Shown in pieces: positions 8,793 through 17,900 of a stretch of 64,000 nt of DNA (position 1 is the stretch's first letter; the number at the start of each line of letters is the position of its first letter). This stretch comes from Rasiella rasia (GTDB taxonomy: Bacteria > Bacteroidota > Bacteroidia > Flavobacteriales > Flavobacteriaceae). Location of the stretch: the NCBI RefSeq assembly GCF_011044175.1, contig NZ_CP049057.1:1813501-1877500 (forward strand). Reading direction: 5' to 3'. The translations under genes and the position numbers were made by a program. Under the pieces are notes generated by a model, which did no database searches, was not told the DNA's origin, and saw only the letters and a program-made list of their open reading frames with translations.

Positions 8793-10361
8793 TTAATTAG
8801 GTTCTGTATAGAAAATCTGAAGTTTTAAACGTTTAGCTTCGTTCACTGCTTTGTTACCGTAAAGCACAGTGCCTTTTGGTGAAATAACAGCCGATGCTGG
8901 AACGTTATCGATTCCAGGTGCTTGTGAGTTCTCTAAGTCTTGAAAATTAAAGTTTGCAACATTCTGAGAAACAATCACTCCCAAAGGAACATTGGTTGAA
9001 TCCTGATTTATTAAGTTGCTAACATGGTTGGTGATTCTAAGCTTGTAAAATTCCCCAGTATCATCAGAGCCACGTTCTAACGGACCAAAATGATCGGTAA
9101 ACGCTTCAAAATCTTCTTCTGCCGAAGTAGGATCTAGCGCGACATCTGTTAAGAAAGAATCATTTCCTAAGTCGTATATAATAATTCTATCCGGCTCATC
9201 ATCTCCACCTGCAACGATATCTTGATTCACATAAAAGATAAGGTTAGCCTCATTAATAAGCCAGCCTTGTTCACGCAGAAACTCTAATTGATCTGCTACG
9301 CCATTTCCATCTATATCTTCGCCAAACAGTTCAATAACCGAAATAATCCCGTCACCTCCTCGTATGTACAAGTTTTCTTCGCCTTCATTAATATTTGGAT
9401 TAGCTAAATGGCTTGCAATAGCAGGGTTTAAATCGTTTTCAAAAGTATTCACACTTACCGCATCAAAGTTAAGTCGAGCAATTGCTTCAATAGGGTCTTG
9501 TGTAGTTTCTTCACAGGTCTCCCCCGTTAAGGTTTTATACGTATAGAACAAATCTATTCGCGCATCATTTGAAGGATCATTATCTCCGTCTAGAATATCG
9601 AATATAAATGAGCTTCCATTTCCGGTAGAATTCTCTACCTTAAAGTAAATACCTCTTAGGTGATCTCTAAAGTTATTATTGTTAATTAATGTTGTTTCAC
9701 CTTCTTGGTCTATAATGCGACGCTGAAAAAAGTCGTTTGGAAGTTTCACTCGTAATCCTGGAGGCAATGTTGTTGTATCGTTAAGCACGATTCCATCGGA
9801 GCTTGGTACAAAATCTACAATTGTTGCCAATTTATTTCCTATGAAGTCATCGAAAGTTTGCCCCTGATTTGAATAATAGTTCTGTGGTTCTTCGAAGCTT
9901 GTCTCTGGGTCTAAATCTCTAAGAAAGAATTTAGATTCATAAATTGTGATGTTAATTGGGTCACCTCCAAAAATAGAATCTGTTTCATAGGTAGTAATAG
10001 AGTCTACGGTAGTTGCAGTACTAAAAAACGGAAGGTACAACACAACACTATCTAGTTGAGTACAATCGCCAAAATCAGGATCTGTTGCATCTAGTGTTAC
10101 CTGACTTAGTAGGTTTATTCTAGACTCGCCGTATACTGGGTCGTTATAGACACCTAGTTGATATGCAGGCAAAGCACTTGTTTGTACCGGCAATAATTTT
10201 CTACTATACGATACAATCTCACTTTCGTCGAAAAGCTCTGATGTAAAATTCTGATCTACTATGTCTGATCCAATTGTATTGAAGTCTTCTTCACAAGAGG
10301 CGAAAACCACAATTACGACTAAAATTGCCATTAGTTTAGGCAACATATTCTTTATCTTCAT
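8793..10361 (-). CDS. DUF4270 family lipoprotein
   Basis: A 522-residue exported protein. The N-terminus MKIKNMLPKLMAILVVIVVF is followed by ASCEEDFNTIG, a lipobox with the acylated Cys. The early DIVDQNFTSELFDESEIVSY and later TQLDSVVLYLPF, YFKVENS and the NQDIVAGGDDEPDRIIIYDL region match the DUF4270 lipoproteins that are common in Flavobacteriia. Function is not known; the many Asp-rich loops (DGDNDPSND, DIDGNGVAD) suggest metal-binding surface loops. It lies between the short glycogen synthase (21 bp upstream) and glmS (11 bp downstream), a gene order I associate with this group, and is probably co-transcribed with them. Confidence 0.8.
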   Translation of the reverse strand: MKIKNMLPKLMAILVVIVVFASCEEDFNTIGSDIVDQNFTSELFDESEIVSYSRKLLPVQTSALPAYQLGVYNDPVYGESRINLLSQVTLDATDPDFGDCTQLDSVVLYLPFFSTATTVDSITTYETDSIFGGDPINITIYESKFFLRDLDPETSFEEPQNYYSNQGQTFDDFIGNKLATIVDFVPSSDGIVLNDTTTLPPGLRVKLPNDFFQRRIIDQEGETTLINNNNFRDHLRGIYFKVENSTGNGSSFIFDILDGDNDPSNDARIDLFYTYKTLTGETCEETTQDPIEAIARLNFDAVSVNTFENDLNPAIASHLANPNINEGEENLYIRGGDGIISVIELFGEDIDGNGVADQLEFLREQGWLINEANLIFYVNQDIVAGGDDEPDRIIIYDLGNDSFLTDVALDPTSAEEDFEAFTDHFGPLERGSDDTGEFYKLRITNHVSNLINQDSTNVPLGVIVSQNVANFNFQDLENSQAPGIDNVPASAVISPKGTVLYGNKAVNEAKRLKLQIFYTEPN

Positions 10362-10382
10362 AATGCTTCTTCAAATTTGTGG

Positions 10383-11195
10383 CTATTCGGCCAACACTTT
10401 GTTTTGGTAAAAATCTAAATATGCGTCTTGGATGGTTTCAGCACTTTGGTATGGCAGTACTGGTTTGTCGATGGTTTCAACGTAATCTTTAAGTGTCTGA
10501 GGTATTTCTTCAGAATTCACAATCACGGCGTCAGAATTTTCTATTGCCACTTTCATTACGCTTGTGTAATCTGGATTTTTCAAAGCCTCAATTTTATCTT
10601 CAGCAATACCGTCAAAGGTCATTTTATCAGTTACCTTTAGGTCTAACGTTCCTTCAAAGCCTTGATTGTATACAGAGGTAACAATTTTACTATTTTCAAA
10701 CAATGGTTCGTTGCTATAATAATTTCTTAAGTAAAGTGGCAAAAATGAAGCTAACCAACCGTGTACATGAATAATATCTGGAGACCAGTTTAATTTTTTC
10801 ACGGTTTCAATAACTCCTTTTGCAAAGAAAATAGCACGCTCGTCATTATCTGGAAACAGTTTACCGTTTTCATCTGCGTACGTAGCTTTTCGCTTAAAAT
10901 ACTCTTCATTATCTATAAAGTATACCTGCATACGCTCTTTCGGTATAGAGGCTACTTTAATAATAAGAGGCATATCCATATCATTAATCACCAAGTTCAT
11001 TCCTGAAAGGCGAATTACTTCGTGTAATTGATGTCTACGCTCATTAATATTTCCATAGCGAGGCATAAAAATTCGAATCTGCCCACCTTTACTATTGACC
11101 ATTCTAGGGGTCTCAAACGACATGGAAGAAATCTCGGTCTCTGGGAGATAGGGAACTACTTCAGAAGACACATACAAGATTCTCTTATCTTTCAT
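10383..11195 (-). CDS. Short glycogen/starch synthase-like protein (GT5 N-terminal domain only)
   Basis: The product has 270 residues matching only the N-terminal Rossmann half of GT5 synthases: RILYVSSEVVPYLPETEISS, RIFMPRYGNINERRHQLHEV, DNDERAIFFAKGVIETVKKL and DIIHVHGWLASFLPLYLR. The K-x-G-G-L loop that binds ADP-glucose in true synthases is replaced by PETEISS. The C-terminal half with the catalytic E-x-x-x-x-x-x-E region is absent. The form is typical for Flavobacteriia, so this is a stable short family rather than a broken gene, but glycogen synthesis by it alone is doubtful. No other glg gene is nearby. It heads a run with the DUF4270 gene and glmS. A TAATTTTG box at 11313-11320 would give a leader of about 110 bases. 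Confidence 0.75.
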   Translation of the reverse strand: MKDKRILYVSSEVVPYLPETEISSMSFETPRMVNSKGGQIRIFMPRYGNINERRHQLHEVIRLSGMNLVINDMDMPLIIKVASIPKERMQVYFIDNEEYFKRKATYADENGKLFPDNDERAIFFAKGVIETVKKLNWSPDIIHVHGWLASFLPLYLRNYYSNEPLFENSKIVTSVYNQGFEGTLDLKVTDKMTFDGIAEDKIEALKNPDYTSVMKVAIENSDAVIVNSEEIPQTLKDYVETIDKPVLPYQSAETIQDAYLDFYQNKVLAE

Positions 11196-11259
11196 CTATA
11201 AAATATTTTAATTACAAGAAAATACTATGCCCCGATTAGCATTTTCATTTGGTTTATCA

Positions 11260-11297
11260 AGCACCACGGGCATCTAAATATTTGTGTTTTTGGTGCT
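11260..11297 (-). promoter_or_regulatory. Inverted repeat in the leader of the short glycogen synthase gene
   Basis: AGCACCA (11260-11266) and TGGTGCT (11291-11297) are perfect complements. They would form a stem in the leader transcribed from the -7 box at 11320-11313. It may be an mRNA structure or a protein site; no further evidence. Confidence 0.3.
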
Positions 11298-11312
11298 CTT
11301 GCTTAAAACACG

Positions 11313-11320
11313 CAAAATTA
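11313..11320 (-). promoter_or_regulatory. Probable promoter (-7 box) of the glycogen synthase-DUF4270-glmS run
   Basis: Minus-strand TAATTTTG followed by C matches TAnnTTTGC. No convincing -33 TTG was found at the right spacing. It faces the plus-strand box at 11352-11359 across a 31-bp gap. Confidence 0.45.
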
Positions 11321-11351
11321 CGAAAATTTATGTAGTTATCACCTAATAACT

Positions 11352-11359
11352 TAATTTTG
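11352..11359 (+). promoter_or_regulatory. Probable panC promoter (-7 box)
   Basis: TAATTTTG followed by C lies 20 bases before the panC ATG and matches TAnnTTTGC. The -33 region is weak. The predicted leader is about 15 bases. Confidence 0.5.
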
Positions 11360-11379
11360 CGGGGGATTAACTAAATTTT

Positions 11380-12225
11380 ATGAAAATATACCATACCACT
11401 CAAGGCCTGCGAAAAAAACTAGACCAACTTCCGGCTACATCATCTATTGGCTTTGTACCAACTATGGGTGCCCTACACCAAGGTCATGTTTCGCTGGTTA
11501 AAACTGCCTTAAAAGAGAATAGCCAAGTGGTGGTTAGTATATTTGTAAATCCCACTCAGTTTGACAATGCCACAGACCTTCAAAAATACCCGCGTACCAT
11601 AGAAGAAGATGCTTCTTTGCTAGAAAAAACATCCTCGCATATCATTGTATTTGCACCAACCCCTGCTGAAATTTATGGTAACAACATCGTTTCTAAAGCG
11701 TATAACTTTGACGGACTAGAAAACGAGATGGAAGGAAAACATAGAGAAGGTCATTTTGACGGGGTAGGCACAGTACTTAATCACTTATTTCGAATTGTTA
11801 CACCTGCAAAAGCATACTTTGGCGAAAAGGATTTTCAGCAACTCCAAATTGTTCGAAGCTTGGTGAAGATAGAAAAACTCCCTGTTCAGATCGTTGGTTG
11901 CCCAATTTTAAGAGAAAAGAGCGGACTTGCCATGAGTTCGCGTAATGCCAGGCTAACTAATGTTCAGCGACGTGAAGCAGCGTTTATCTTTAAAACACTC
12001 ACAACCATAAAAGAAAATTTTAATCACAAATCAATTCCTGCGCTCACAAGAATGGCCGAAGAAGCATTCAGAAAAAACCCACATCTCCGTTTAGAATATT
12101 TCGAAATTGCACATGCAAACACACTCAAAACAGCCAAGCGGAAACAAAAAAATGCCCCCTATAGAGCTTTTGTGGCAGCTTTTTCTGGTGAAGTACGCCT
12201 TATAGATAACATGGCGCTTACTTAA
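11380..12225 (+). CDS. panC: Pantothenate synthetase
   Basis: Condenses pantoate and beta-alanine with ATP hydrolysis to AMP, last step of pantothenate synthesis, in the cytoplasm. The 281 residues are full length. Nucleotidyl-transferase marks are FVPTMGALHQGH (residues 25-36, the HxGH motif), VSIFVNPTQFDN, HREGHFDGVGTVLNHLF, YFGEKDFQQLQI and the KMSKS-equivalent AMSSRNARL. The next gene, panD, supplies beta-alanine, so the two adjacent genes give both steps of one branch. The gene diverges from the short glycogen synthase gene. Confidence 0.97.
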   Translation: MKIYHTTQGLRKKLDQLPATSSIGFVPTMGALHQGHVSLVKTALKENSQVVVSIFVNPTQFDNATDLQKYPRTIEEDASLLEKTSSHIIVFAPTPAEIYGNNIVSKAYNFDGLENEMEGKHREGHFDGVGTVLNHLFRIVTPAKAYFGEKDFQQLQIVRSLVKIEKLPVQIVGCPILREKSGLAMSSRNARLTNVQRREAAFIFKTLTTIKENFNHKSIPALTRMAEEAFRKNPHLRLEYFEIAHANTLKTAKRKQKNAPYRAFVAAFSGEVRLIDNMALT

Positions 12226-12339
12226 ATAATAGCGCAGACTATAATATCTTTAAGAAAGTTTTTCTACCCATCATTTTAAGCATTACGTTTCACTTATTTG
12301 AAATCTACAAATGTGAAACCAAAATTTAAAATCTAATTG

Positions 12340-12347
12340 TATCTTTG
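12340..12347 (+). promoter_or_regulatory. panD promoter giving a probably leaderless mRNA
   Basis: TATCTTTG, a perfect TAnnTTTG, ends four bases before the panD ATG at 12352. Because transcription starts only a few bases after this element in Bacteroidota, the message should begin at or next to the start codon. The -33 element is not clear. Confidence 0.55.
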
Positions 12348-12351
12348 CACC

Positions 12352-12702
12352 ATGCAAATTCATGTAGTAAAATCTAAGATTCACAGAGTGAAGGTAACGG
12401 GTGCCGACTTAAATTATATTGGCAGTATTACCATTGATGAAGACCTATTAGACGCCGCAAATATTGTGGAAGGAGAAAAGGTGCAAATTGTAAACAACAA
12501 TAACGGTGAGCGCCTAGAAACCTATGCCATTCCTGGCCCAAGAGGCAGTGGAGAAATCACTTTAAATGGTGCAGCGGCAAGAAAAGTTGCGCCTGGCGAT
12601 ATCCTTATCTTAATAACATACGCCATTATGGACGTGGCTGCTGCCAAAACCTTTAAACCGGCGCTGGTATTTCCAAACGAAGAAAACAACCTCCTTACCT
12701 AA
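12352..12702 (+). CDS. panD: Aspartate 1-decarboxylase precursor
   Basis: Pyruvoyl enzyme that decarboxylates aspartate to beta-alanine for pantothenate. From ATG 12352 the protein has 116 residues: [15 protein letters not shown], then [17 protein letters not shown]. The self-cleavage site is G24-S25, the same position as in the E. coli enzyme. Later marks are [34 protein letters not shown] and KTFKP. A TTG 15 bases upstream in frame lies before the promoter element and is rejected as start. The next gene begins two bases after the stop. Confidence 0.96.
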   Translation: MQIHVVKSKIHRVKVTGADLNYIGSITIDEDLLDAANIVEGEKVQIVNNNNGERLETYAIPGPRGSGEITLNGAAARKVAPGDILILITYAIMDVAAAKTFKPALVFPNEENNLLT

Positions 12703-12704
12703 AG

Positions 12705-13682
12705 GTGAACAAATCTGTATCCAAATTTTTAAGCATCGCCCTACCACTCGCGTTAGGGGTGTTTTTAATATGGTATATTTTCAATAAATTTTCAGCAGAG
12801 CAGTTAGACGAGTTAGTATTTCACTTTAAAAGCGCTAATTATGGATATGTAATCCTGTCTGTTGTTTTAAGCGTACTAAGCCATTTTATAAGAGCATATC
12901 GCTGGAATTTTCTATTACAACCCCTTGGTTATTTTCCGAAACTAGCCAACAATTTTATGGCGGTTTCTGTAGCGTATTTAATGAATCTTTTTATTCCGAA
13001 AAGCGGCGAAGTTTCGCGTGCCTTAGTACTTACAAAATACGAAGACGTGCCATTTGACAAGGGCTTTGGTACTGTGATTTCTGAACGAATTATAGACCTC
13101 GTGCTGTTGCTATTTTTTATCGGACTTTCACTCGCATTACAATTTGACGTTTTATATGCCTACCTCGTCGAGGTGGTTCCTGTAAAAAAGCTCCTGCTTA
13201 TCTTAGGTGCAGCAGTTCTTTTATTACTGGTATTTATTGGTTTTCTGAAATATTCTAAAAGTAAACTTAGCGTTAAAATAAACACACTAATTTCTGGGTT
13301 AAAAGAAGGAATATTGAGCATTGCACATATGAAGAAAAAAGGGCAATTTATATTCTGGAGTGTGACTATATGGATTCTTTATCTCGCCTCATTTTATGTT
13401 GCCACACAAGCCCTTGATGCAACCTCCAATATTTCGTTGGGTATTATAATTACCACATTTGTAGTAGGTAGTTTCACCTTTGGATTTACCAACAGTGGCT
13501 TTGGCACCTACCCTGCAGCTATTATGGGTATTTTACTCATTTTTGGAATTGCTGAAACCGTAGGTACTGCACTTGGATGGATTGTATGGACCAGTCATAT
13601 GATTTATATTATTGCCTCTGGAGGTATCTCTTTTCTAGCACTACCATTCTACAATAGACATAAGACCACAGCAAAAGGTTAA
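12705..13682 (+). CDS. Polytopic membrane protein, lysylphosphatidylglycerol synthase TM-region (UPF0104) family
   Basis: The product has 325 residues with about eight hydrophobic segments, beginning at a GTG (12705). The segments HFIRAYRWNFLLQPLGY, FMAVSVAYLMNLFIPKSGEV, TVISERIIDLVLLLFFIGL and FTNSGFGTYPAAIMGILLIF are those of the MprF-like/UPF0104 membrane domain. The soluble lysyl-transferase domain of MprF is not present. The family includes proteins of unknown role and putative lipid flippases, so the substrate is unknown. It is two bases downstream of panD and probably translationally coupled, although nothing connects it with pantothenate. Confidence 0.8.
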   Translation: MNKSVSKFLSIALPLALGVFLIWYIFNKFSAEQLDELVFHFKSANYGYVILSVVLSVLSHFIRAYRWNFLLQPLGYFPKLANNFMAVSVAYLMNLFIPKSGEVSRALVLTKYEDVPFDKGFGTVISERIIDLVLLLFFIGLSLALQFDVLYAYLVEVVPVKKLLLILGAAVLLLLVFIGFLKYSKSKLSVKINTLISGLKEGILSIAHMKKKGQFIFWSVTIWILYLASFYVATQALDATSNISLGIIITTFVVGSFTFGFTNSGFGTYPAAIMGILLIFGIAETVGTALGWIVWTSHMIYIIASGGISFLALPFYNRHKTTAKG

Positions 13683-13732
13683 AACGGTGCTTATAAATTT
13701 ACTATCTTTCGGTTTCTAAAAATTTGAGAAAC

Positions 13733-14887
13733 ATGAAACGTCTATTATTACTTTCAGCTTGCTTTTTTATATCCCTTACTACACTTGCACAATCTAAAAT
13801 AATATATGAAGAGTTTGCGTCTACCAGATTAGACGAAACTAGAAAGCTGAAAATTCAGTTACCAAGAGATTACGAAGAAAACACAGAAAAAGTATACCCG
13901 ATTATTGTGGTGTTAGATGCCAACTATCTCTTTGAACCCGTAGCAGGAAACGTAGATTATTTTAGCTACTGGGAAGATATGCCCGAGAGCATTGTTGTAG
14001 GTATTATGCAAGGCGATTCTCGTTATGACGACGGCGCTTATGACGATGTAAACTTCATGCCAGAAGACAAAGGAGCCGATTTTTTTGAGTTTATTGGATT
14101 AGAATTGCTACCCTATATAGACAATAATTTTAGAACCGCCCAATTTACCATTGCGGTTGGTCATGATTTTACCGCGAACTTCATTAACTACTATCTTTTT
14201 AAAGACCCACCACTGTTTAACGGTTATATTAATCTAAGTCCAGATTTAGCGCCAATGATGGCAGAACGTATTCCAGAACGTATTCCGGCAATTACCACAA
14301 AAACATTCTACTATTTGGCAACTGGAACAGATGATATAAAAGATCTTATGGAGCTAACCATAGAGCTAGACGCTGCATTAAAGCCATTGAAAAGCGATAA
14401 TTTCGACTATCATTTCGATAATTTTGACGGCGCTACACATTACTCCCTTGTGGCACGTGCAATTCCTTCGGCATTAGAAAAAATGTTCTCTGTGTATCGT
14501 CCCATTAGCAAACAAGAGTTTAGCGAAAAACTCCTGAAAATGGACACGCCTATAAGTCAGTATTTACTAGACAAATACAAGGTAATTGAAGATCTTTTTG
14601 GACTTACAAACCCAATTCGAGTAAACGATTTTGTTGCTACTGCCACCGCTGCCGAAAAGAAAAAGCAATGGGAATCGCTACGAACTATAGCATCACTCGC
14701 TCAAAAGCAATATCCAGACACGGTATTAGGTGACTATTATATGGGACTTGCTCTAGAAGGTTTGGGAGAGCCAAAAAAAGCAATGCGTACATTTCAGGGT
14801 GCATTTGACAAAGAAGAAGTAGATTTTATCACTATCGATTTAATGCTTGAGAAAGCTGATAAGATTAAAGAAGATTTCGGATACTAA
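13733..14887 (+). CDS. Exported esterase-fold (alpha/beta hydrolase) protein with Asp at the nucleophile site
   Basis: From ATG 13733 the protein has 384 residues and a signal peptide MKRLLLLSACFFISLTTLAQ. The body looks like the putative-esterase family (esterase D/enterochelin esterase type): RKLKIQLPRDYEENTEKVYP, IIVVLDANYLFEPVAG, ESIVVGIMQGDSRYDDGAYD, ELLPYIDNNFRT, then a C-terminal His in GATHYSLV. The nucleophile elbow, normally G-H-S-x-G, reads AVGHDFTANF, with Asp145 in place of Ser. The last 80 residues (LASLAQKQYPDTVLGDYY.. like) look like a TPR pair. Either it is inactive or it uses Asp as do epoxide hydrolases. The upstream TTG at 13724 is rejected. Confidence 0.75.
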   Translation: MKRLLLLSACFFISLTTLAQSKIIYEEFASTRLDETRKLKIQLPRDYEENTEKVYPIIVVLDANYLFEPVAGNVDYFSYWEDMPESIVVGIMQGDSRYDDGAYDDVNFMPEDKGADFFEFIGLELLPYIDNNFRTAQFTIAVGHDFTANFINYYLFKDPPLFNGYINLSPDLAPMMAERIPERIPAITTKTFYYLATGTDDIKDLMELTIELDAALKPLKSDNFDYHFDNFDGATHYSLVARAIPSALEKMFSVYRPISKQEFSEKLLKMDTPISQYLLDKYKVIEDLFGLTNPIRVNDFVATATAAEKKKQWESLRTIASLAQKQYPDTVLGDYYMGLALEGLGEPKKAMRTFQGAFDKEEVDFITIDLMLEKADKIKEDFGY

Positions 14888-14919
14888 AAAAACGCCTTCA
14901 GTACGAGACCGTCGGCGTT
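14886..14919 (-). terminator. Terminator of the surface-protein operon
   Basis: GGCGTT (14914-14919) pairs with AACGCC (14891-14896) and is followed on the minus strand by a T run (14892-14886). It lies 20 bases past the stop of the 1573-residue protein and also serves the convergent esterase gene. Confidence 0.55.
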
Positions 14920-14938
14920 CAAAACTACTTGGTTAGTA

Positions 14939-17900
14939 TTATTCTTTTATAAATTGTTTGGTTACGTTTCCTAGATTGGTTTCAATATGTAAAAAGTATG
15001 TTGCGCTTGCCATTTCTGAAACATCTACGGAAACTTTAGCGGCCGAAAACGATGCAGTTTTAACCTGTCTTCCGCTTATATCGAAAATAGTAATTCTATC
15101 AACTTCAATGCTCTTAGGCACCTCAACATAGACTATCGAAGTCGCTGGACTAGGATATAGAATGACTTGTGCTTCACTAATTTCAAATTCTTGAGTTGCC
15201 AAAACTTCTTCTACAGTTAGCTCAAAAGAACAGGTTTCTACATTACCTGCAGTATCTGTAGCCATGATAGTTACGGGATATACCCCTGGGGTTAATTGCG
15301 TACCAGGCACTGGATTCTGAACTACGCTCGTAATAGGCACAGTACAGTTATCTGTTATGTCTATAATTGCATCGCCAAAATAGTCGGGCATTGTAAAGCT
15401 AGCTCCATTATCTATAAAAACACTGTTGTCTACAATACATGCAATTGCGGGTGCTTCGTCATCTTCTACCGTAACAGTAAAACTACAATCAACACTATTT
15501 CCAGCACTATCGGTTGCGGTATAAGTTACTGTAGTAGTACCCACAGGGAACATATCTCCACTTGCATGCGTAGCGACAAATGTTAAGCCAACACAGTTGT
15601 CCTGAGCAGTTGGTGCCACCCAACTAACATTTGCATCGCACTGACCAAAATCGTTTGAAACAGTAATATCGGTGGGACAATTACTAATCACAGGCATTTC
15701 GTTATCTATCACTGTAACATTAAATGAACATGAAACGCTATTGCCAGAAGAATCTGTAGCAGTATAAACCACTGTGGTTGTCCCTACGCTAAATGCGTCT
15801 CCAGAGTCATGAGTAGAGGTTAGGATGGCACTACAATTATCAGATTGTACTGGAGCTAACCAAGTAACTATTGCTTCACACTCACCCAAATCGTTTGATA
15901 CATTTATATCTGACGGGCATCCAGAAATGATAGGATTTTCAGTGTCGGCAACCGTTACAGTAAAGCTACAGGTTGCTTGATTTCCAGACGTATCTGTTGC
16001 TGTGTATTCTACTACTGTGGCCCCTACAGGAAAAAAATCTCCTGGCACACTCGTACTTGATAAAGATGCACCACAATTATCAGTTTGCGTGGGTGGTATC
16101 CAAGTAGCTACAGCGCCGCATGACCCCGTTTCGTTTGCAATTAGTATGTCGGTAGGGCAATTAGATATCATGGGTGCTTCATTTTCAGTAATAGTTACTG
16201 TAAATGAACATGTATCGGTATTTCCAGCAGGATCTGTTGCGGTATAAATTACGGTTGTTACACCCGCAGCAAAAACGTCTCCCGGATTATGCGTAGTTGT
16301 AAGTGTTGCACTACAATTATCTGTTTGTAAAGGAGGAGTCCAAGATACAACCGCGGTGCACAAACCAGGATCTGCATTCTGACTAATATCAAAAGGGCAG
16401 CTCGAAATTACGGGATCTGTGGTATCTAGTACGGTTATGGTAAACGAACAGTCTATAGAATTTCCAGCGGCATCAATAGCCGTGTACAGAACCGTATTAA
16501 CGCCCACCGGGAAGGTGTCTCCAGAATTATTAGTAGACGTTACAGTGGCTCCACAATTATCGGTTGCAGTTGGTGGTGTATAGGTAACGGTTGCACCGCA
16601 AGCTCCTGTAGCACTGTTTACAATAATATCACTAGGACAACCTACAAATACAGGTGTGCTTGTGTCTGCAACAGTTATATCAAAAGAACATTGTGCATTG
16701 TTTCCACTATTATCAGTAACAGTATACGTAACCGTTGTAACACCTACAGCAAAAAACTGCCCAGTATTGTGAGACGAGGTAACTGACGTAAAACAATTAT
16801 CTGCGGCAATTGGTTCCATATAATTAACAATAGCTCCACACGAACCTGGTTCTGCATTTACTGTGAATGATGTGGGGCATCCAGAAAATGTTGGGTCTTC
16901 ATCATCTGTTACTACAATGGTAAAGGAAGTTTCAGCAGAATTACCAGCCGTATCGGTTGCTGTATATACTACAGTTGTTGTCCCTACTGAAAAAGCATCG
17001 TTAGGAAGATGTGTTGAAACTACATTAAAACTACAATTATCTGTTACTGTTGGTGGCGTGAAGTTCACCACCGCACTACATGCTCCAGCATCTGCAGCCA
17101 CAGATATATTTGAAACAGCTGTAAGCGCTGGCGGAGTGTTGTCTGTAATAGTAACAACTTGATCTTGGGTCACTATATTTCCATTACCATCGTCATAGGT
17201 CCAAGTAATCGTATTTGCCCCTTGAATAGAAACAGGAAATGCATTTGTTGTAGCGGTAATTACCCCTGCACATACATCGGTTGCTGTTGGAGCTGGCAGT
17301 GTTGTTACTTCACATTCGCTCGTTATATCAGGTAATGTGGCGCTGTCTGGTACCGGATTTACATTTTCTGCTCCGGCATCGATAATTTGCCAGCCGTCTG
17401 AAGCAATCATATTTTGTCTTGCTGTACCTCCATTGCAGTAACGGCTTGTACCTGCATTGAAATTTAAACCACTTTGTAGTGTTTGCGCATCCCACCCTAT
17501 TAGGAGTGCATCATAGTTAGCAATGCTTAATGACACTCCCGAAAACATATTATCCATGCTTGTAACATTAGTAACATCCCAACCTCCTATATCTTGATCG
17601 AAGGCTGCTGCAGCTGTGAACATTTCTGTCATATTCTGAACCATAGATGTATCCCAAGCACTAATGTCTTGGTTAAACACAACTGCTTCGTTAAACATGT
17701 TTTCCATGGTTGTTGCGGCACTTACCGTCCAACCTGTGATGTCTGAATTAAAACTTATCGCCCCAGCAAACATAAAGCTCATGTCAGAAACTTGGCTTAC
17801 ATCCCAAAGATTAAGGTTTTGATTAAACGCCAATGCCCCGTTAAACATATTAGACATGTTAGTTACCGTTCCTACTTGCCAGCTTCCAATAGGCTGATTG

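Noticed and set aside
10383-11195. Short glycogen synthase as a pseudogene
   Set aside because: The frame is clean, ends naturally and is followed at normal spacing by the next gene; short homologues of this size are common in Flavobacteriia.
12337-12351. TTG start at 12337 for panD
   Set aside because: It lies in front of the promoter element, and the ATG at 12352 puts the self-cleavage site at G24-S25 as in known enzymes.
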